Positions 37,849 to 47,029 of a stretch of DNA of 61,285 nucleotides are shown one piece after another. The first letter of the stretch is position 1. Every line of letters begins with the position of its first letter. Source of the stretch: an uncultured Clostridia bacterium. GTDB taxonomy: Bacteria > Bacillota > Clostridia > Oscillospirales > Acutalibacteraceae. The stretch lies in contig CANQXE010000015.1 of the NCBI GenBank assembly GCA_947627725.1, positions 1 to 61,285 on the forward strand, read 5' to 3'. Under the pieces are notes generated by a model. The model did no database searches. It was not told the DNA's origin and saw only the letters and a list, made by a program, of their open reading frames with translations. Position numbers and translations under genes: made by a program.

Positions 37849-39634
37849 CGTTCCCCTCCGAAGCGGAAATATTAATACCAAGCTCCTTGAGCTGAATATC
37901 ATCAATAGCGCTCGGGGCTCCGCTCATAAGCTCGCTTGCGTTTTGTACCTTTGGAAATGCCGTAACATCTCTTAGACTGTCCGCGCCGCAGATAATCATT
38001 GCAAGTCGGTCAAGACCGATACCCATACCGCCATGCGGGGGAGACGCATAGTGATATGCCTCAACAAGGAAACCGAATTTTGCGTCAATTTCCTCTTTCT
38101 CCATTCCGAGAAGCTCAAACATTTTATTCTGCAAATCACAATCTGTAATTCTCATTGAGCCCGAGGAAAGCTCCGTGCCGTTTAATACAAGGTCAAACGC
38201 TTTTGCTCGTACCTTTCCCTTATCGGTATCAAGATATTCGATACATTCCTCCATAGGCATTGTAAACGGATGGTGCATCGCTACCCATTCTCCCGTTTCC
38301 TCATCCTGTTCAAAGAAAGGCATTTCCGTAATCCAAAGATAATTCCATTTGCCTTTAGGTATTATATCAAGCTCTTTTGCAATAATAAGTCTCAGGGCGC
38401 CGAGGATTGAAAGAGCGGCTGATGTTTTGTCAGAAACAATGAATACGCAGTCACCCTTTTCGGCATTAAGCTCAAGAATGAGCGTATCAAGCTCACCCTC
38501 TTTAAGAAACTTATTGAAAGAGCAGGTCGGTTTATCGTCTGCCCAGCGTATGTAGGCAAGTCCTTTTGCTCCTATACCCTTAGCGTGTTCGGTTAATTTG
38601 TCAATTTTTTTTCTCGTATAGGCAGAGGCAGAGCCTTTTGCAACAATGGCTTTGACCGAACCGCCGTCAGCAATAGCGTTTTTGAATACGGTAAAATCCG
38701 TCTTGTCTGCCCATTCGGTTATGTCGTTAATCAGCATATCAAAGCGTGTGTCGGGCTTGTCGGAGCCGTATTTTTCCATTGCCTGCGCAAATGTCATACG
38801 GGGCAGAGGCATAGGAATATCAACGCCGACCGTTTCTTTCATCAGCTTTGAAATAAAGCCCTCTGCCATTTCCATAATATCCTGCGTGTCAACGAAAGAC
38901 ATTTCAAGGTCAATTTGCGTAAATTCAGGCTGTCTGTCCGCTCTTAAATCCTCGTCTCTGAAACAGCGCGCAAGCTGAATGTAACGGTCAAAGCCCGCTA
39001 CCATACAAAGCTGCTTGTAAATCTGAGGGGATTGCGGAAGAGCGTAAAATTTACCGTTGTGAACACGTGACGGTACAACGTAGTCCCTTGCGCCCTCCGG
39101 TGTTGATTTTATCATCATCGGTGTTTCAATTTCAATAAAATCATTATCATAAAAATATTCTCTCGCGATTTTGGCTATTTTGTGCCGCATTAAAATATTT
39201 TGGGTAAGCTTCTGATTTCTTAGATTCAGATAGCGGTATTTTAAGGTTGTCTCGTCTCCGACTTTTTCCGAATTTGCAATTTCAAACGGAGGCGTGTGAG
39301 ATTTTGCGATAATGCGGAATTCCCTGACGTTTATTTCTATTTCTCCTGTCGGGATTTCCTTGTTCTTGCTTTCACGCTCACATACCTTTCCTACAGCGGC
39401 AACGACGTATTCAGACCTTACCGACTGAGCCTTTGAAAAGATTTCTCTGTCTGTTGTATCATTAAAGGAGAGCTGGATAATTCCCGTTCTGTCCCTTAAA
39501 TCAATAAAAATCAGATTTCCGAGATCACGCTGTCTCTGGCACCAGCCGAAGAGCGTAACCTCTTTGCCGGCGTCAGAGAGTCTGAGTTCACCACAATAAT
39601 TTGTTCTTTTTAATCCTTTAATTGATTCTGCCAT
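37838..39634 (-). CDS. aspS: Aspartyl-tRNA synthetase
   Basis: 598 aa class IIb, bacterial type with N-terminal OB-fold, class II core (PQSPQIYKQLCMVAGFDRYIQLARCFRDEDLRADRQPEFTQIDLE), GAD insertion domain and the closing motif GGMGIGLDRLAMI. Two nt separate it from hisS. Whether it charges only tRNA-Asp or also tRNA-Asn depends on asnS/gatCAB elsewhere. Confidence 0.97.
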   Translation of the reverse strand: MAESIKGLKRTNYCGELRLSDAGKEVTLFGWCQRQRDLGNLIFIDLRDRTGIIQLSFNDTTDREIFSKAQSVRSEYVVAAVGKVCERESKNKEIPTGEIEINVREFRIIAKSHTPPFEIANSEKVGDETTLKYRYLNLRNQKLTQNILMRHKIAKIAREYFYDNDFIEIETPMMIKSTPEGARDYVVPSRVHNGKFYALPQSPQIYKQLCMVAGFDRYIQLARCFRDEDLRADRQPEFTQIDLEMSFVDTQDIMEMAEGFISKLMKETVGVDIPMPLPRMTFAQAMEKYGSDKPDTRFDMLINDITEWADKTDFTVFKNAIADGGSVKAIVAKGSASAYTRKKIDKLTEHAKGIGAKGLAYIRWADDKPTCSFNKFLKEGELDTLILELNAEKGDCVFIVSDKTSAALSILGALRLIIAKELDIIPKGKWNYLWITEMPFFEQDEETGEWVAMHHPFTMPMEECIEYLDTDKGKVRAKAFDLVLNGTELSSGSMRITDCDLQNKMFELLGMEKEEIDAKFGFLVEAYHYASPPHGGMGIGLDRLAMIICGADSLRDVTAFPKVQNASELMSGAPSAIDDIQLKELGINISASEGNDEQ

Positions 39635-39636
39635 AA

Positions 39637-40980
39637 TTACTCCTCATTTACTCCAAAAAGTGAAGCGAAATCGAATTCCTCACCGTTAATCTCAAGATCG
39701 GCAAGCTGCTCGGAAAGAGAAATGTTATAAAATCCGCTTACGAAGGTTTCAAGCGCGATTTCGGTTTCCTCGCCCGTTGTCATATTTTTAAGCTTCGCAA
39801 CGCCTGTTTCTACCTCATTGTCACCGATAACAATATTGAATTTGGCATTCAACTTGTCCGCGTACTTCATCTGCGCCCGCACCGAACGCTGATTGAGGTC
39901 GAGCAGAGCGGTAAAGCCCTCGGCTCTCATATCCTTTACAATTTCAACTGCTTTAAGCGTTGCTTTGTCGCCGAGCGCAACAACAAAAAGATCAGGTGCA
40001 TTTTCGTCCGGAAACGGCGCGTTTTGCGCTTCCATTAAAAGAATAAGCCTTTCGATTCCCATAGCAAATCCGAGCGAAGGGGTTTTTTGCCCGCCGAGTT
40101 CGTCAACAAGTCCGTCGTATCGTCCTCCTGCGCAGACAGTACCTTGCGCGCCTATTGATTTTGATATAAATTCAAATACCGTTTTTGTATAATAATCAAG
40201 ACCTCTTACGATTTTTGGATTTACGGTATATTCAATATTCATCGCTTTAAGGTATTCCTGTACCTTATTAAAATGTTCTCTGCACTCATCGCAGAGATAA
40301 TCAATAACAACGGGAGCGTCCTTTGCGATTTCAGAGCATATTGGACTTTTGCAGTCAAGAATACGCATAGGGTTTCTGTCAAGTCTGTCTTTACACGTTT
40401 GGCAAAGCTTGTCCTTGCGGGATGAAAAATATTCCTTGAGCGCTTTGTGGTATTCCGCTCGGCAGGTCGGGCAGCCTATTGAATTGATTTCAAGGCTTAA
40501 ATCCTTGACTTGAAGCGTATCTAAAATAGATGTCCCCAAAGCAATAAGCTCGGCGTCCGCAAGAGGCGAAGCGGTACCAAAGCACTCAACACCGAACTGG
40601 TGAAACTCTCTAAGCCTGCCTGCCTGTGGCTTTTCGTATCTGAAACAGGAATCTATGTAGCATATTTTTTGGGGAAGCGTTTCATTACACAGTCCGTTTT
40701 CAAGATATGAGCGTACAGCGCCTGCCGTTCCCTCAGGTCTGAGCGTTATTGAACGTCCGCCTTTGTCGTCAAAGGTGTACATCTCCTTTTGAACAACGTC
40801 TGTTGTGTCGCCGACACCGCGCTGAAAAAGCTCCGTATGCTCAAATGAAGGAGTACGGATTTCCTTATATCCGAATTTTTCCGCAATGTCGAGGGCGGTA
40901 GCTTCTATATACTGATTTTTATATACATCCTTTGGCAGAACATCTTTTGTGCCTTTAACTGCTTTCGTGATAAGCGCCAT
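39637..40980 (-). CDS. hisS: Histidyl-tRNA synthetase
   Basis: 447 aa from ATG 40980 with SD GGAGG; the frame runs 24 codons further up without an SD. Motifs: VKGTKDVLPKD, TLRPEGTAG, FRYEKPQAGRLREFHQFGVE, RGLDYYTKTVFEF and SLGFAMGIERL, then anticodon domain. A CxxC-x9-CxxC-like patch (CPTC, CQTC, CKSPIC, CDEC) suggests a bound zinc. hisS-aspS is a common Firmicutes pair. Confidence 0.96.
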   Translation of the reverse strand: MALITKAVKGTKDVLPKDVYKNQYIEATALDIAEKFGYKEIRTPSFEHTELFQRGVGDTTDVVQKEMYTFDDKGGRSITLRPEGTAGAVRSYLENGLCNETLPQKICYIDSCFRYEKPQAGRLREFHQFGVECFGTASPLADAELIALGTSILDTLQVKDLSLEINSIGCPTCRAEYHKALKEYFSSRKDKLCQTCKDRLDRNPMRILDCKSPICSEIAKDAPVVIDYLCDECREHFNKVQEYLKAMNIEYTVNPKIVRGLDYYTKTVFEFISKSIGAQGTVCAGGRYDGLVDELGGQKTPSLGFAMGIERLILLMEAQNAPFPDENAPDLFVVALGDKATLKAVEIVKDMRAEGFTALLDLNQRSVRAQMKYADKLNAKFNIVIGDNEVETGVAKLKNMTTGEETEIALETFVSGFYNISLSEQLADLEINGEEFDFASLFGVNEE

Positions 40981-41011
40981 AATTACCTCCGATAAATATT
41001 TATTTAAGAAA

Positions 41012-41056
41012 ATGGGTGAGCCTTTAGACTTAATGAAAAAGTCTTCGCTCACCCAT
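41012..41056 (-). terminator. Terminator-like hairpin between mgsA and hisS
   Basis: ATGGGTGAGC (41012-41021) pairs with GCTCACCCAT (41047-41056); an inner AGACT/AGTCT helix is present. On minus a U-rich TTTCTTAAATAAAT follows. No other promoter is evident before hisS, so partial readthrough is likely. Confidence 0.65.
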
Positions 41057-41064
41057 AATTTTTA

Positions 41065-41481
41065 TTACTTTGATGGGTTATGTCTCGGATTCACAATCTC
41101 TCTCCATTCAAAGTCGCCGCGTTCAACACCTCTTATAAGTGCCTCACCCGTTGCAATATTTGTTGCATACGGGATATTGTGTACGTCGCAGAGCCTGAGT
41201 AAATCATTATCGTTAGGCTCGTGAGGTTTTGGTGAAAGAGGGTCGCGGAAAAAAATCAGCAAATCAATTTCGTTACAGGCGATTCTGCTTGCAATTTGCT
41301 GCCCTCCGCCCTGGCTTCCCGAAAGGAAACAATTGATTTTTAATCCTGTTGCCTCCGCAACAAGTTTTCCTGTAGTGCCTGTTGCACAAACGTCATGGCG
41401 GCTGATAATTCCACAATAGGCAATGCAGAACTGTACAAGCAGTTCTTTTTTTGCGTCGTGAGCGATAAGTGCAATATTCAT
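41065..41481 (-). CDS. mgsA: Methylglyoxal synthase
   Basis: 138 aa. Turns dihydroxyacetone phosphate into methylglyoxal and phosphate, a glycolysis overflow bypass. Seen: MNIALIAHDAKKELLVQF, GTTGKLV phosphate loop, SGSQGGGQQI, and FFRDPLSPKPHEPND with the catalytic Asp/His. It follows the rod-shape operon, a usual spot in Clostridia, but carries its own promoter. Confidence 0.95.
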   Translation of the reverse strand: MNIALIAHDAKKELLVQFCIAYCGIISRHDVCATGTTGKLVAEATGLKINCFLSGSQGGGQQIASRIACNEIDLLIFFRDPLSPKPHEPNDNDLLRLCDVHNIPYATNIATGEALIRGVERGDFEWREIVNPRHNPSK

Positions 41482-41525
41482 AAATTACCTCCGATCAGTA
41501 AGCCCATAAATCAAATTACGTAAGT

Positions 41526-41554
41526 ATATTAACATAAATTTATTATCTGTTCAA
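41526..41554 (-). promoter_or_regulatory. mgsA promoter
   Basis: On minus, TTGAAC (41549-41554) and TAATAT (41526-41531), spacer 17 bp. Confidence 0.65.
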
Positions 41555-41577
41555 CTATTATATTAAAAAATTAATAT

Positions 41578-43593
41578 TTATAATAAAGTACCGGTTTTTT
41601 GGTTTGTTTTTGCGTCAGTATTATTTTGATACCAGTAATCAATTATTTGCGATGTAATTTCTGCCGTTTCACTTCCCGAGCCCGCAAGCTCAACTACTGA
41701 AGAAACGGCAATTTCGGGATTTTTATACGGAGCATATGTTATGAGAAAGCCGTTGTTTCTTTTGATTCCGTTAACAACTACTTCAGACGTACCTGTTTTA
41801 CAGGCAACATCTGTGTCAAGCTGATTGAATATCAGATAGGGACCTCCGCTTGTGGCAACCATTCTCATACCCTGATGAACATTATCAAGCGTATTTTTGC
41901 TCAGTTCCAATGTGTCTGCCACAACAGTGCTTTTTTCATTGACAACACCGCTTGATTTCTGAATTACCGATTTAACAAGATGCACCTCGTACCTTGTGCC
42001 TCCGTTTGCAATGGTTGAACAGTAATTTGCGAGCTGAAGCGGTGTAAACAGGTTATCGCTCATGCCGATTGCGGTAAGCATTGTGTCACCGATACGCCAG
42101 ATACCGCCTGCGTTTTCCCGGTTTTCAGGTGATGAAAGATTACCCGACGCTTCAACAATTTCAATTCCTGTTTTCTGACCCAAGCCGAATGCCGTCGCAT
42201 ATTCGTCAACCCTATCTATGCCGATATCAAGCGCGCAGTTATAAAAGAACATATTGCAGGAATCCCTGAGCGCTGTTCTTACATTTTCGGTTCCGTGCGC
42301 ATTTCCGTTAAGACACTGAAAGGGTTGTCCGAAAAATTCCTTTTTACCTTCGCAGACGTATGTGGTCTGACTATTAATGATACCCGATTCAAGTGCGGCG
42401 CAGGCAGTTACGGGTTTAAAGGTTGAACCCGGAGCGTATGTACCGAGCGCAAACCTGCTCCACAGCGGATTACGGGAATCAGAGGAAAGCTGCTTGTATT
42501 TTTTATAATAATCGTTTAAATCGTATGACGGGTATGAAGCGGCTGTTAGGATTTCACCGCTGTTGCAGTCCTCAACTACAACTGCTCCGGCAGAAGAGGA
42601 CGCGTCTACCTTGTCGCAAATTTCCTTTAGCTTATTTTGCGCAAGCACCTGCAAATCCCGGTCAATTGTAAGTACAACAGTGTTTCCCTGAACAGGCTTT
42701 TTTGTTACCTCTTCAGTAATATTGCCGTCCTTATCAACAGTTATTGTAAGCTCGCCGGGAGTTCCTCTGAGCTCTTCCTCCATTGCCTGTTCTATACCCG
42801 ATTCACCGATCTGGTCGGTAATATTATATCCATCTTCTTTTTTTTCTTCGTATTCCTCGGCATTGATTTTTCTGACCGTGCCGAGGATGTGCGGCGCAAT
42901 AGTGGAATCAACATACTCCCTGTACGCAACAACCTGTACGTCAGCCCCGAGATATGTCGCTTTGTCCTCCTTGATTCTCGCAACCGTTTCGTCGCTTACA
43001 TCGTCGGCGATTGTAACGGGATTTTCATATGAAAAAAGGAGCCTTGTCAGTTCATATCTCACATTGCCGATTTTAAGAGCTGTTTCCTTATCATAGCCTT
43101 CAATGCCGTATTTTTCTATAACCGCGTCATAGCAGTTCTGCGCTGTAGCGTATGGCTGAAGATTGAGCATATCGGCGCTTTTCATAGTAGTAATTGCCTG
43201 CTCGTCATCAGTAAACTGAATTTCACCCGACCTATTAAATTTAAGCGGAAGATTATGAGCGTATTCCTCTTTGCTTGCTTCAAACAGCCTGATAAGGTTA
43301 TAAATAATTTCGTTTCGCTTTTTGTTATCCTTAGATGGGGGAAAATAGACAGCGTTCAAAATTATGGAGTTTCCCTGTCTGTTTGTAACAAGCGAATTAC
43401 CGTTTCTGTCAACAATTTCTCCGCGTGCCGCCTCAATGGGGACAATATAGGTGTCAACAGTATTATTTTGTTTTATGTAGTATTCATTATCACGAATCTG
43501 TATTTTGTAGAGGTTAACTGCAAAGCCGGAAATCGTTGCGATAATGAGCACAAGCGCAATAAAGCTTCTGGCGCTTTTATATCTGATTTTCAC
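41578..43593 (-). CDS. mrdA: Penicillin-binding protein 2 (elongation transpeptidase)
   Basis: 671 aa class B PBP. N-terminal TM anchor (residues about 10-28), dimerisation domain, then transpeptidase with S-x2-K as GSTFKP, S-x-N as DSCN, and KTG as ACKTGTSE. Crosslinks side-wall peptidoglycan with the MreBCD elongation machinery encoded upstream. GTG start with SD GGAGG 8 nt before it. C-terminus is short after the KTG domain, within family range. Confidence 0.95.
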   Translation of the reverse strand: MKIRYKSARSFIALVLIIATISGFAVNLYKIQIRDNEYYIKQNNTVDTYIVPIEAARGEIVDRNGNSLVTNRQGNSIILNAVYFPPSKDNKKRNEIIYNLIRLFEASKEEYAHNLPLKFNRSGEIQFTDDEQAITTMKSADMLNLQPYATAQNCYDAVIEKYGIEGYDKETALKIGNVRYELTRLLFSYENPVTIADDVSDETVARIKEDKATYLGADVQVVAYREYVDSTIAPHILGTVRKINAEEYEEKKEDGYNITDQIGESGIEQAMEEELRGTPGELTITVDKDGNITEEVTKKPVQGNTVVLTIDRDLQVLAQNKLKEICDKVDASSSAGAVVVEDCNSGEILTAASYPSYDLNDYYKKYKQLSSDSRNPLWSRFALGTYAPGSTFKPVTACAALESGIINSQTTYVCEGKKEFFGQPFQCLNGNAHGTENVRTALRDSCNMFFYNCALDIGIDRVDEYATAFGLGQKTGIEIVEASGNLSSPENRENAGGIWRIGDTMLTAIGMSDNLFTPLQLANYCSTIANGGTRYEVHLVKSVIQKSSGVVNEKSTVVADTLELSKNTLDNVHQGMRMVATSGGPYLIFNQLDTDVACKTGTSEVVVNGIKRNNGFLITYAPYKNPEIAVSSVVELAGSGSETAEITSQIIDYWYQNNTDAKTNQKTGTLL

Positions 43594-43626
43594 TTTGCAT
43601 ACCTCCTTCTTTTTATACTAAATAAC

Positions 43627-44157
43627 TTAAAAGCCCTGATTATTCTCATTATTAAGCCGTCTTTTAACAGGTGTAAGTATTAACCATAAAACAGGTGTGA
43701 TTACCGCAGTATAAACCGCGCACGGCAAATAAAAGGAAAATAACGTCATTTCCCCGAAGTCAACACCCTTGATGATAATAAAGCAAAGCCAGTAAATAAT
43801 GCAGTAAAGCACAATTGATACTGCGGACGATATCATATTTGTGATAAAGGTGTCACGTGTTATATAGGATACAAGAGCCGACGATAAAAGACAGATAACC
43901 GCAATATAAATACAGTTAAAGCCTAAATGAACGGCTGCGGACAAATCCCACAGAAGTCCCGCGAACAAGCCAAGCAAAGCGCCGGTTAAAATATCCTCAC
44001 CCATAGCCAGAATGACAGCGACAGGCAGCAGCAGAAAACATCTGGCGCCGAGAATCTGCGGAAACAGCCCTATGGTGTTTTGAAATAAATCTGCAAGCAG
44101 GATAATAAGACAAAAGCAAAGGTATTTAATTGTTTTTTGCTTTCTTGTCAGTTCCAT
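43627..44157 (-). CDS. mreD: Rod shape-determining protein MreD
   Basis: 176 aa, about five TM helices; hydrophobic throughout with ILGARCFLLLPVAVILAMGEDILTGALLGLFAGLLWD typical of MreD in the middle. Part of the elongasome scaffold. Its ATG shares one nt with the mreC stop. Confidence 0.9.
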   Translation of the reverse strand: MELTRKQKTIKYLCFCLIILLADLFQNTIGLFPQILGARCFLLLPVAVILAMGEDILTGALLGLFAGLLWDLSAAVHLGFNCIYIAVICLLSSALVSYITRDTFITNMISSAVSIVLYCIIYWLCFIIIKGVDFGEMTLFSFYLPCAVYTAVITPVLWLILTPVKRRLNNENNQGF

Positions 44158-45005
44158 TATTCTGCCTCGCTTTCAGCGGTAAAGCCTGTAAGAACAAGAC
44201 ATTCGTCCAGCCTTTCAATATCTGTTCCGGGCTCTATAACGGCATAGGTTGATATGTTTGTTGTCTCATCATTGATGTCTCTTACCGTGCCGATTATTAT
44301 ATCCTTCGGCATAGTCGAGCTGATACCTGCCGTTGCTATGATTGAGCCGTAAGAAATTTTAGTTGAAGAGTCAAGATTTTCAAATTTACAGTAGCCATCC
44401 TTTGCGATTTCGGCATCGCCTGTAACGTAACTCAGCTCTTTAGTATTAATATCGTATGCTGATACGCTGAAATCGGGATCGATTATTGAGCATACTACGC
44501 TGTATGTAGGATACGCTTTTTTGATAACGCCTACAAGATATTTGCCGTAAAGCACAGCGTCGCCGTCCTTTATACCGCTTACAGTACCCTTGTTTATTGT
44601 AAAGGAGCAGTACGGATTTGCACTGTCACGTCCGATAACCGACGCTTCGGTATATTTGAAATCAGGATTTTCCTCCTTTAATTCAAGCGCGTCCTTGTAA
44701 AGCTCATTTTGCGATTTAAGATTGTTATAATCGGCAAGCTGATCCTGTAAATCGCCAAGCTCCTTTTGCAGCTCGTCTATTTTCTGCTCGTATTGAGTAT
44801 TACCCTTTGCGTTGTCCGTAATTTTATCAATAACGTCTGACAGTTTGTATGCCGCCCAGTGCGCGGGAGTGAATATCGTGCCGATTATACTTGACTGCGC
44901 GGTTTCGCCGTGACCGTTTACGGCAGCCAAAAGCATACCGGTAAGCAGCAGGGCAATAATAACGGCTATTAACTTGAAACGACTGCTGTTAAAAAGATTT
45001 TTCAT
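44157..45005 (-). CDS. mreC: Rod shape-determining protein MreC
   Basis: 282 aa. One N-terminal TM helix, coiled coil at about residues 65-105 (YEQKIDELQKELGDLQDQLADYN), then the beta-rich periplasm-side domain (VIGRDSANPYCSFTINKG). It bridges MreB and PBPs. Three nt after mreB. Confidence 0.94.
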   Translation of the reverse strand: MKNLFNSSRFKLIAVIIALLLTGMLLAAVNGHGETAQSSIIGTIFTPAHWAAYKLSDVIDKITDNAKGNTQYEQKIDELQKELGDLQDQLADYNNLKSQNELYKDALELKEENPDFKYTEASVIGRDSANPYCSFTINKGTVSGIKDGDAVLYGKYLVGVIKKAYPTYSVVCSIIDPDFSVSAYDINTKELSYVTGDAEIAKDGYCKFENLDSSTKISYGSIIATAGISSTMPKDIIIGTVRDINDETTNISTYAVIEPGTDIERLDECLVLTGFTAESEAE

Positions 45006-45008
45006 CTC

Positions 45009-45989
45009 TTATATTGCCCTTCTGAGTTTTATTGATGTTCCGATTGCAACGCAGTCCATAGGTTTTTCGGGAGTATGTACTGCAATATTCGTTTCATTTG
45101 AAATTAAATCCGCAAGTCCTCTTAGCTGACTTGAACCGCCTGTCAGATAAATTCCCTTGTCAATTATATCCGCCACAAGCTCGGGAAGCGTTACCTCAAG
45201 CGTTTCCTTTATTGCGGAAATAATTTCCGATACAGGCTCGGATAATACCTTGCGTATTTCCTCTGAGGTGATTTCAGCGCTTTTAGGAAGTCCGTTAATG
45301 ACGTTTCTGCCCCTGATTTCCATAGCGCCCTCGCCGTCATATGCGGCTGCTGAGCCGATTTTGAGCTTAATGTCCTCAGCGGTATTTGCTCCGACAAGTA
45401 AGTCATGCTCATTTTTAAGATAATTGATTATAGCCTCGTCAAGAGCGTCTCCGCCGATCTTTATGCTTTTACAGGCAGCAATACCGCCGAGACTGATAAC
45501 GGCTATATCGCATGTTCCGCCGCCGATGTCAACAACCATTGAGCCGGTTGCGTCATATACGGGAAGACCTACTCCGAGAGCCGCGGCCATAGGCTCCTCG
45601 ATAAGCTCAACATCCTGAGCGCCTGCGGAGCGTACAGCGTCCTCGACGGCACGCCTTTCAACCTCGGTAACATTGCTCGGAATACTGATAACAACTCTTG
45701 TTCTTGTAAAAAGATTTCTTTTGCTTGAACGGTAAATAAAACTCCTAAGCATGTCCGAAGTCATATCAAAGTCGGCAATAACACCGTCCTGAAGCGGACG
45801 GACGGCAATGATTGAACCGGGAGTTCTGCCAATCATTGCCTTAGCCTCATCGCCTGTCGCGAGGACTCTTTTTGATTTTACGTCTACGGCAACAACACTT
45901 GGCTCACGGATAATAATGCGACCCTTTTTGTCACAAATAAGCGTATTTGAAGTGCCGAGGTCAATGCCGATATCTCTTGAAAAAAGCAT
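45009..45989 (-). CDS. mreB: Actin-like protein MreB/Mbl
   Basis: 326 aa actin-fold filament protein guiding side-wall growth. Nucleotide motifs GIDLGTSNTLI, VVDIGGGTCDIAVISLGG and YLTGGSSQLRGL. First gene of mreB-mreC-mreD-mrdA. It could be an Mbl or MreBH paralog; operon position favours MreB. Confidence 0.94.
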   Translation of the reverse strand: MLFSRDIGIDLGTSNTLICDKKGRIIIREPSVVAVDVKSKRVLATGDEAKAMIGRTPGSIIAVRPLQDGVIADFDMTSDMLRSFIYRSSKRNLFTRTRVVISIPSNVTEVERRAVEDAVRSAGAQDVELIEEPMAAALGVGLPVYDATGSMVVDIGGGTCDIAVISLGGIAACKSIKIGGDALDEAIINYLKNEHDLLVGANTAEDIKLKIGSAAAYDGEGAMEIRGRNVINGLPKSAEITSEEIRKVLSEPVSEIISAIKETLEVTLPELVADIIDKGIYLTGGSSQLRGLADLISNETNIAVHTPEKPMDCVAIGTSIKLRRAI

Positions 45990-46070
45990 ACTTTTCTCTC
46001 ACTTTCAAAAATGGTAATTTTAAAGTTTATATAAAATGCCATTATAATTATAATATTTTACAGTGTTTAT

Positions 46071-46099
46071 ATTATATAATAGTGCTTTATTTATAACAA
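46071..46099 (-). promoter_or_regulatory. mreBCD-mrdA promoter
   Basis: On minus, TTGTTA (46094-46099) and TATAAT (46071-46076), spacer 17 bp, about 80 nt before mreB. Confidence 0.7.
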
Positions 46100-46139
46100 T
46101 ACCAAATTTGAAAATTTACAAAATTGTAAAATAATTTAA

Positions 46140-46973
46140 CTAAATCTCAACAGTGAACTGATAACCCTGATTTCGTACCTCGTCTATAACGTCCGGGAGT
46201 ATTTCCGCGTTTGTTTTGCTTACGGCGTGAAGCAGCATGATTTCCCCGTTATGAGTATTTTCGGTAATCGTTTTGAACGCCTCGTCGTTGTCCGCCGGAT
46301 TTTGTGTGTCCCAGTCGGCGTAGGCAAATGACCAGAATATGCTTTTATATCCGAGCGCATCCGCAAGAGCTAACGTTTTTTCGCTGAATTCACCTTTCGG
46401 GAAACGGAAAAGCGTCATTCTGTATTTAAAGACATCTTTCATATAGTTGTCAAGAAATACGATTTCCTCCGTTGCTTCCTGCTCTGAAACTTCATCAAGA
46501 GTGTAATGGCGGTAGGTGTGGTTTCCGATAATATGTCCCTCGTCAATCATACGCTCAATTAATTCCGGATTGTCCTTTACAAAGTCATATGTCACAAAGA
46601 AAATCGCTTTTACGCCTTTTTCCTTAAGGGTATCCAAAATCACAGGTGTGTAGCCGTTTTCATATCCCTCGTCAAATGTCAGGCATATGAATTTTTCGTC
46701 ATTCATAATGAAACGAGCGCCAAAATTCTCATATTTTTTCTGAAGCGCGACAGGGTCGGCGGGACGTGCGTGATTTTCCGCTCTTCCGGGTCCCCATACA
46801 ACCTTTTCATTGCTGTAATTTTTTGTGTCAACTCCTGTAATTTCAACAGTAGTTTCTGCCACGTTTGTTGTTTCCTGCTTATTGTCCGATGTGCTTTGAT
46901 CCGTGTCGTTTTTTGCGGCTGTACAGCCTGCAAGCAGGGCAACGCACATTAACGATAAAATGATTTTTTTCAT
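46140..46973 (-). CDS. PdaA-like polysaccharide deacetylase lipoprotein
   Basis: 277 aa. Lipobox LAGC with Cys17, a linker rich in Asp/Thr/Gln, then NodB domain: LTFDEGYENG (D101 as base, E102 where NodB enzymes have Asp and B. subtilis PdaA has Asn), GNHTYRHYT metal His pair, RFPKGEFS, and LLHAVS. PdaA enzymes make muramic delta-lactam in the spore cortex, which fits the spore genes here, though a cell-envelope role is also possible. Its SD lies in the terminator hairpin behind mgtC. Confidence 0.88.
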   Translation of the reverse strand: MKKIILSLMCVALLAGCTAAKNDTDQSTSDNKQETTNVAETTVEITGVDTKNYSNEKVVWGPGRAENHARPADPVALQKKYENFGARFIMNDEKFICLTFDEGYENGYTPVILDTLKEKGVKAIFFVTYDFVKDNPELIERMIDEGHIIGNHTYRHYTLDEVSEQEATEEIVFLDNYMKDVFKYRMTLFRFPKGEFSEKTLALADALGYKSIFWSFAYADWDTQNPADNDEAFKTITENTHNGEIMLLHAVSKTNAEILPDVIDEVRNQGYQFTVEI

Positions 46974-47018
46974 ATTAAAATTCCCCCTTGACTTATTTTT
47001 GTCAAAGGGGATTTTAAT
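46974..47018 (-). terminator. mgtC terminator hairpin that also carries the next gene's SD
   Basis: On minus the arms run ATTAAAAT-CCCCTTTGAC and GTCAAGGGGG-AATTTTAAT with one bulge and one G-U, loop AAAAATAA. The SD AAGGGGGA of the deacetylase gene is in the 3' arm, and the hairpin ends right at its ATG. Confidence 0.8.
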
Positions 47019-47029
47019 ATTTGTGGTAA

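Noticed and set aside
42637-43032. Long frames on the plus strand inside mrdA, and similar antisense frames inside mreB, secA, mfd and lacZ
   Set aside because: They lie wholly within well-supported genes, have no SD, and show the composition of shadow frames.
46974-47018. Promoter inside the mgtC terminator (TTGACA-like) for the deacetylase
   Set aside because: The only -10-like bases are 22 nt away and would start transcription at or after the ATG.
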